The notes under the pieces: generated by a model
What the model saw: only the letters and a program-made list of their open reading frames with translations
Told to the model about the DNA's origin: nothing
Database searches by the model: none
Translations under genes and position numbers: made by a program
Origin: Gammaproteobacteria bacterium
GTDB lineage: Bacteria; Pseudomonadota; Gammaproteobacteria; Arenicellales; Spongiicolonaceae
Direction of reading: 5' to 3'
Length of the DNA: 9,225 nucleotides
Assembly: GCA_007570945.1 (NCBI GenBank)
Contig: RKSH01000147.1
Coordinates: 1-9,225 of the forward strand
In this document: positions 6,576-9,225 of the stretch, piece by piece
Layout of the letters: every line of letters begins with the position of its first letter
Position numbering within the stretch: position 1 is the stretch's first letter

Positions 6576-7076
6576 ATGCCCGCGCCGGTTGCCACCGCTG
6601 ATTTCATCGCCGCCATGCGGCGGACGGTGGCGGCGGTGAGCGTGGTGACCACCGACGGCGCGGCCGGGCGGTTCGGGGTGACGGTCAGCGCGGTGAGTTC
6701 GGTTTCCGCCGAGCCGCCGATGATGCTGTGCTGCATTCACCACTTAAGCCCGGCGTGCGCGCCGCTGGAGAAAAACGGCGTGTTCTGCGTCAACCTGCTG
6801 AGCGAAAAACAAAGCGAAGTGTCGCGCGTCTTCGCCGGGCAGGCGGCGGCGCCGGGCGAGCGCGGCAAGTTTGACTGCGCCAAGTGGGGCGTGCTGGTGA
6901 CCGGCGCGCCGGTGCTGGCCGAGATGTTGTCGGCCTTTGACTGCACATTGGTGGGTCGCCACGACTACGGCACCCATGCGTTGTTCGTCGGCCACGTGGA
7001 AGCGGTGCGCGAGGGCGCCGGCATGCCGCTGCTGTACAGCCGCCGCTCCTACGGCAAACCGGAACTGTGGTTTTGA
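6576..7076 (+). CDS. Flavin reductase family protein (FMN-binding split barrel)
   Basis: The 166-residue product resembles the flavin reductase / HpaC / RutF group, which uses NAD(P)H to reduce free FMN or FAD for a partner monooxygenase. Visible family features are VSVVTT (21-26), the flavin-contacting stretch with GVTVSAVSSVSAEPP (34-48), FCVNLL (70-75), GTHALFVGHV (132-141) and the closing PLLYSRRSYG (151-160). The length is typical for the family. Six cysteines (52, 53, 61, 71, 101, 123) are more than I would expect, but they form no recognisable metal motif. No flavin-dependent monooxygenase gene is in the window, so the partner and substrate are unknown. The start codon directly follows a candidate -10 element and the gene lacks a Shine-Dalgarno sequence. 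Its 3' end converges on amgK with an 11-nt gap. Some family members bind flavin as oxidoreductases on other substrates, so the general name is kept. Confidence 0.88.
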   Translation: MPAPVATADFIAAMRRTVAAVSVVTTDGAAGRFGVTVSAVSSVSAEPPMMLCCIHHLSPACAPLEKNGVFCVNLLSEKQSEVSRVFAGQAAAPGERGKFDCAKWGVLVTGAPVLAEMLSAFDCTLVGRHDYGTHALFVGHVEAVREGAGMPLLYSRRSYGKPELWF

Positions 7077-7087
7077 GCCGGCGCCCG

Positions 7088-8068
7088 TCACAGTAGACTT
7101 TGCGCGCGCAGCCAGGCGTTGAGTTCGGCCAGCACCGGCGTTGACTCCACCGCCTCGCGCAGCAGGCGCGCCACGCGCGGAATGTGGCGCAGGTAAACCG
7201 GCTTGCCGTCGCGGCGGTGAAGGCGGGTGAAAATGCCCAGCACTTTGCAATGCCGCTGCGCCGCCAACAGCGTGTAGGCAAGGCGAAACTTTTCCTCGTC
7301 CACGCCGCCGCGCGATTGGAAATACAGCCCCATCATCGCCTCGGCAAAATCCCGCTCCATGTCGCGGCGCGCATCCTCCAACAGCGACATTAAATCGTAA
7401 GCCGGGCCGCCAATCACGGCGTCCTGAAAATCCAGCAGCCCGCACTGCTCAAGAGCGTTGCCGCCGGGCAACCGCATCAAATTGTCCACATGAAAATCGC
7501 GCAGCACCAGCGTCGGTTCCTGTTGCGGCATGGCGGCAAAAATCGCGCGCCAGATTTGCACGTACTCGCCGCGCTTGGCTGCTGAAATTTTTTTTCCATG
7601 CGCCGCGACGTAATACCAGTCAACAAGCAGCAGTGCTTCGTCCAGCAACATATCAACGTCATAGACCGGCGTCGCCACCGCCGCCGCCTGCGGATGGCGG
7701 TGCAGATGCGCCAGCACCTCCACCGCCGTCGCGTAACATTGCCGCTCGGTTTCACCGCCGGCAGCGGCGAGAACGCGGGTGAAGGTTTGGTCGCCGAAAT
7801 CCTCCAGCAGCGCAAAACCCTCACCCTCCTCCAGCGCCTTCACCTGCGGCGCGCGCAAACCGAGGCCGCGCAAGTGCCGCGCCACGGCCGCAAACCGCGC
7901 CACGTTTTCATGCGGCGGCGGCGCGTCCATCAGCACCAGTTTTTGCGGCCGCGCATGCACGCGAAAATAACGTCGGAACGACGCATCCGCCGCCAGCGGC
8001 GTGACTTCCGCCGCGGCCAAACCATGGCCGGCGAGAAATTTATTGCGCGCGCTTTGCCGGGCACTCAT
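7088..8068 (-). CDS. amgK: Aminoglycoside phosphotransferase-fold sugar kinase, AmgK-like (COG3178)
   Basis: This 326-residue protein looks like AmgK, the anomeric kinase that phosphorylates N-acetylmuramate and N-acetylglucosamine at C1 in the cell-wall recycling route known from Pseudomonas. Supporting features are PLAADASFRRYFRV (24-37), the nucleotide-binding loop typical of this group; MDAPPPHEN (47-55); LLEDFGD (87-93); the Brenner motif LRDFHVDNLM (189-198) with catalytic D191 and N196; the Mg-binding LLDFQDAVIGGPAYDLMSLL (211-230) with D213; and RHCKVLGIFTRL (272-283). I chose ATG 8068 because the residues encoded upstream (to TTG 8110) do not resemble the family. The usual partner murU, encoding the nucleotidyltransferase, is not adjacent; instead the gene stands alone between a convergent flavin reductase and a divergent FAH gene. 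An A8 tract in the coding strand (7588-7595) is unusual for this GC content. The related possibility is a kinase with another sugar or amino-sugar substrate. Confidence 0.82.
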   Translation of the reverse strand: MSARQSARNKFLAGHGLAAAEVTPLAADASFRRYFRVHARPQKLVLMDAPPPHENVARFAAVARHLRGLGLRAPQVKALEEGEGFALLEDFGDQTFTRVLAAAGGETERQCYATAVEVLAHLHRHPQAAAVATPVYDVDMLLDEALLLVDWYYVAAHGKKISAAKRGEYVQIWRAIFAAMPQQEPTLVLRDFHVDNLMRLPGGNALEQCGLLDFQDAVIGGPAYDLMSLLEDARRDMERDFAEAMMGLYFQSRGGVDEEKFRLAYTLLAAQRHCKVLGIFTRLHRRDGKPVYLRHIPRVARLLREAVESTPVLAELNAWLRAQSLL

Positions 8069-8076
8069 CGCGCGCC

Positions 8077-8105
8077 ATTGTCCGCAAGGCCCCGGCGGCG
8101 CGCAA
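8077..8105 (-). promoter_or_regulatory. Candidate promoter of amgK
   Basis: Read on the minus strand, TTGCGC (8105-8100) and GACAAT (8082-8077) are separated by 17 nt. GACAAT matches TATAAT at 4 of 6 positions and ends 8 nt before the ATG at 8068. Transcription would therefore start at about the initiation codon, and no Shine-Dalgarno sequence is present. The -35 matches the consensus only in TTG. Confidence 0.45.
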
Positions 8106-8118
8106 CACAAACTTGCGC
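8100..8118. promoter_or_regulatory. Perfect inverted repeat between divergent genes
   Basis: GCGCAACACAAACTTGCGC has perfect 6-bp arms around a 7-nt spacer. The arms coincide with the two candidate -35 hexamers of the divergent amgK and FAH promoters. It may be just the mirrored -35 elements, or a dimeric regulator site covering both promoters. Confidence 0.45.
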
Positions 8119-8141
8119 AGCGCTTGGCGCCGTGCTAAACA
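8113..8141 (+). promoter_or_regulatory. Candidate promoter of the FAH-family gene
   Basis: TTGCGC (8113-8118) is followed after 17 nt by TAAACA (8136-8141), preceded by an extended -10 TG at 8133-8134. The -10 matches the consensus at only 3 of 6 positions. It ends 7 nt before ATG 8149, so the mRNA would be leaderless or nearly so; no Shine-Dalgarno sequence is present. Confidence 0.4.
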
Positions 8142-8148
8142 TCGCGCC

Positions 8149-8991
8149 ATGAAATTGGTTCGCTTCGGCAAACCCGGCGCCGAGCGCGCGGGCATGATTG
8201 ACGTCGGCGGCGCGGTGCGCGATGTGTCGCGCATCGTCCGTGACTGGAATGCGCAATCGCTCGGCGACGGTTCATTGCAAAAAGTCGCCGCCGCCGATGC
8301 CGCCGGCTTTCCCCCGGCCCCGGACGGCGCGCGGCTCGGCGCACCGGTGGCGGCGCCCGGCAAACTCATCATCATCGGCCTCAACTACGCCGCCCACGCC
8401 ACTGAGACCAACGCCGCCGCGCCGCAACAGCCAATCGTCGTGCTCATCTCGCCGCAGGCATTGTGCGGCCCCAACGACGACATCATCCTGCCGCCCGGCA
8501 GCGCAAAAAGCGACTGGGAAGTGGAACTCGCCGTGGTCATCGGCCGCAGCGCAAACAACGTGGCCGAAGCCGATGCGCTCAGCCACGTCGCCGGCTACGC
8601 CATCGCCAACGATGTTTCGGAACGCGAAGTGCAGTTGCAGGGCGCCGGCCAATGGGGCATGGGAAAAAGTTTCCCCACCTTTGCGCCCCTCGGCCCATGG
8701 CTGGTCACCGCCGATGAAATCCCCGACCCGCAAAACCTCACCCTCACCCTGGAACTCAACGGCAAAGTGCGCCAGCAGGGCCACACCTCCGACATGATTT
8801 TCACCGTCGCCCAACTGATAAGTTACATCTCCGCCATCACCCCGCTGCACCCCGGCGACACCATCTGCACCGGCACCCCGCCCGGCGTCGGCATGGGACA
8901 AAAGCCCCCGGAGTTCCTGCGCGCCGGGGATGAGTTGCGGTTGACGGTGGAGGGGCTGGGGGAGCAGCGGTGCAAAGTGGCGGGCGGCTGA
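8149..8991 (+). CDS. Fumarylacetoacetate hydrolase family protein
   Basis: This 280-residue enzyme belongs to the FAH superfamily, which cleaves or isomerises beta-diketo or oxo acids using a divalent metal. It looks closest to the hydrolases acting on 2,4-diketo-3-deoxy-sugar acids (L-rhamnonate or fuconate type), often annotated as ureidoglycolate lyase. Motifs: IGLNYAAHATET (76-87) with the likely catalytic pair H83 and E86; CGPNDDIILPPGS (106-118); DWEVELAVVIGR (122-133) with metal ligands E124 and E126; ANDVSERE (153-160) with D155; GMGKSF (170-175) with K173; and TGTPPGVGMG (241-250). In the segment before CGPND I read PIVVLIS where relatives usually have a lysine (for example F-x-K), so one conserved lysine appears to be missing. 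ATG 8149 gives the family N-terminus MKLVRFG; the frame is open further upstream, to 8113, into the promoter region. The gene is divergent from amgK. Its exact substrate cannot be told from sequence. Confidence 0.9.
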   Translation: MKLVRFGKPGAERAGMIDVGGAVRDVSRIVRDWNAQSLGDGSLQKVAAADAAGFPPAPDGARLGAPVAAPGKLIIIGLNYAAHATETNAAAPQQPIVVLISPQALCGPNDDIILPPGSAKSDWEVELAVVIGRSANNVAEADALSHVAGYAIANDVSEREVQLQGAGQWGMGKSFPTFAPLGPWLVTADEIPDPQNLTLTLELNGKVRQQGHTSDMIFTVAQLISYISAITPLHPGDTICTGTPPGVGMGQKPPEFLRAGDELRLTVEGLGEQRCKVAGG

Positions 8992-9037
8992 CGGTGCGGT
9001 GCATCCGTGGATACGCGGCATTTGGGTGTCAACTTTT

Positions 9038-9225
9038 ATGTATGACATTTTCTCAAAAAAAGCACGTTCCCTGTTAATGGCGGAAGTCAAGGGACGCTAC
9101 AACAAAAGCACCGAAATCAAGTTGGCCCGCATGTTGCGCGTTGCCCGAATCACCGGGTGGAGGCGGCACCTTAATCTGCCCGGAAAACCGGATTTCACAT
9201 TCCCCAAAGAACGAGTTTGCGTGTT
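9038..9225 (+). CDS. Vsr-like very-short-patch repair endonuclease (3'-truncated by window)
   Basis: The 62 complete codons visible match the N-terminal part of the Vsr family, which nicks DNA at T:G mismatches arising from deamination of 5-methylcytosine. Landmarks are the FSKKARSLLMAEVKG start (5-19), resembling the D-x-x-S-x-x-x-R-S-x-x-M pattern; the NKSTE segment (22-26) with the conserved acidic residue E26; and LPGKPDF (47-53) with D52 at the position of the catalytic aspartate, followed by FPKERVCV, which normally leads into the FxDGCFWH zinc-binding motif just beyond the window edge. ATG 9038 fits the family N-terminus; in-frame GTG 9026 is possible. No Shine-Dalgarno sequence is seen. 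The sequence turns AT-richer here, including an A7 run, suggesting transfer. Vsr genes normally sit beside a C5-cytosine methyltransferase, so such a gene is expected further right. A Vsr-like nuclease of a restriction or defence locus is the alternative. Confidence 0.78.
   Translation, partial: MYDIFSKKARSLLMAEVKGRYNKSTEIKLARMLRVARITGWRRHLNLPGKPDFTFPKERVCV

Noticed and set aside
7064..7094. Inverted repeat ACTGTG (7064-7069) and CACAGT (7089-7094) at the convergent gene ends, as a bidirectional terminator
   Set aside because: The stem is only 6 bp with a 19-nt loop and there is no T tract on either side, so it may well be chance.
6576..8991. Flavin reductase, AmgK and FAH enzyme as one aromatic-degradation cluster (HpaC- and HpaG-like)
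   Set aside because: The kinase in the middle is on the opposite strand and belongs to another pathway, no monooxygenase or ring-cleavage dioxygenase is present, and the FAH protein looks closer to sugar-acid hydrolases than to HpaG.

Overview
This window is a GC-rich proteobacterial chromosome segment, most likely beta- or gammaproteobacterial. That placement rests on gene order and protein motifs, and no RNA gene is present to confirm it. A compact plus-strand block carries peptide deformylase (def), methionyl-tRNA formyltransferase (fmt), 16S rRNA m5C967 methyltransferase (rsmB), a DUF4390 secreted protein and an NtrY-like sensor kinase. I know this order as a conserved neighbourhood in those classes. 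Both edges (about 1-813 and beyond about 9000) look visibly less GC-rich than the middle and carry DNA-modification or repair genes instead of housekeeping genes.

Layout. 1-813: the C-terminal part of an N6-adenine-type DNA methyltransferase whose start lies off the window. 848-6531: def, fmt, rsmB, DUF4390 and ntrY-like, packed with 1-nt to 34-nt gaps or real overlaps (rsmB/DUF4390 by about 56 nt, DUF4390/kinase by 4 nt through GTGA). This looks like one transcription unit. 6576-7076: a flavin reductase-family protein. 7088-8068 (minus): a COG3178 sugar kinase of the AmgK type, convergent with the flavin reductase. 8149-8991 (plus): a fumarylacetoacetate hydrolase-family enzyme, divergent from amgK across an 80-nt gap that holds a candidate pair of mirror-image promoters. 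9038-9225: the start of a Vsr-like very-short-patch repair endonuclease, cut by the window edge. No stretch above 300 nt lacks a gene. I saw no tRNA, rRNA, CRISPR array or insertion sequence.

How the genes work together. Fmt formylates initiator Met-tRNA and Def removes the formyl group from new proteins, so the two form an obligate functional pair. RsmB modifies the 16S rRNA P-site region. The DUF4390 protein and the kinase are probably envelope-associated. NtrY would normally signal to NtrX, but no response regulator follows it here. AmgK recycles cell-wall amino sugars in species where it has been studied. The FAH-family enzyme and the flavin reductase look like catabolic accessory functions.

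Most worth a second look: an 18-bp tandem duplication read in two frames (RsmB tail and DUF4390 signal peptide); a repeat-plus-hairpin linker inside the DUF4390 gene; an NtrY without NtrX; divergent promoters built on a perfect inverted repeat that would give nearly leaderless mRNAs; and the Vsr and methyltransferase genes flanking the block. I did not find a clear, wholly new multi-gene system. All family assignments come from motifs read by eye, with no database search.
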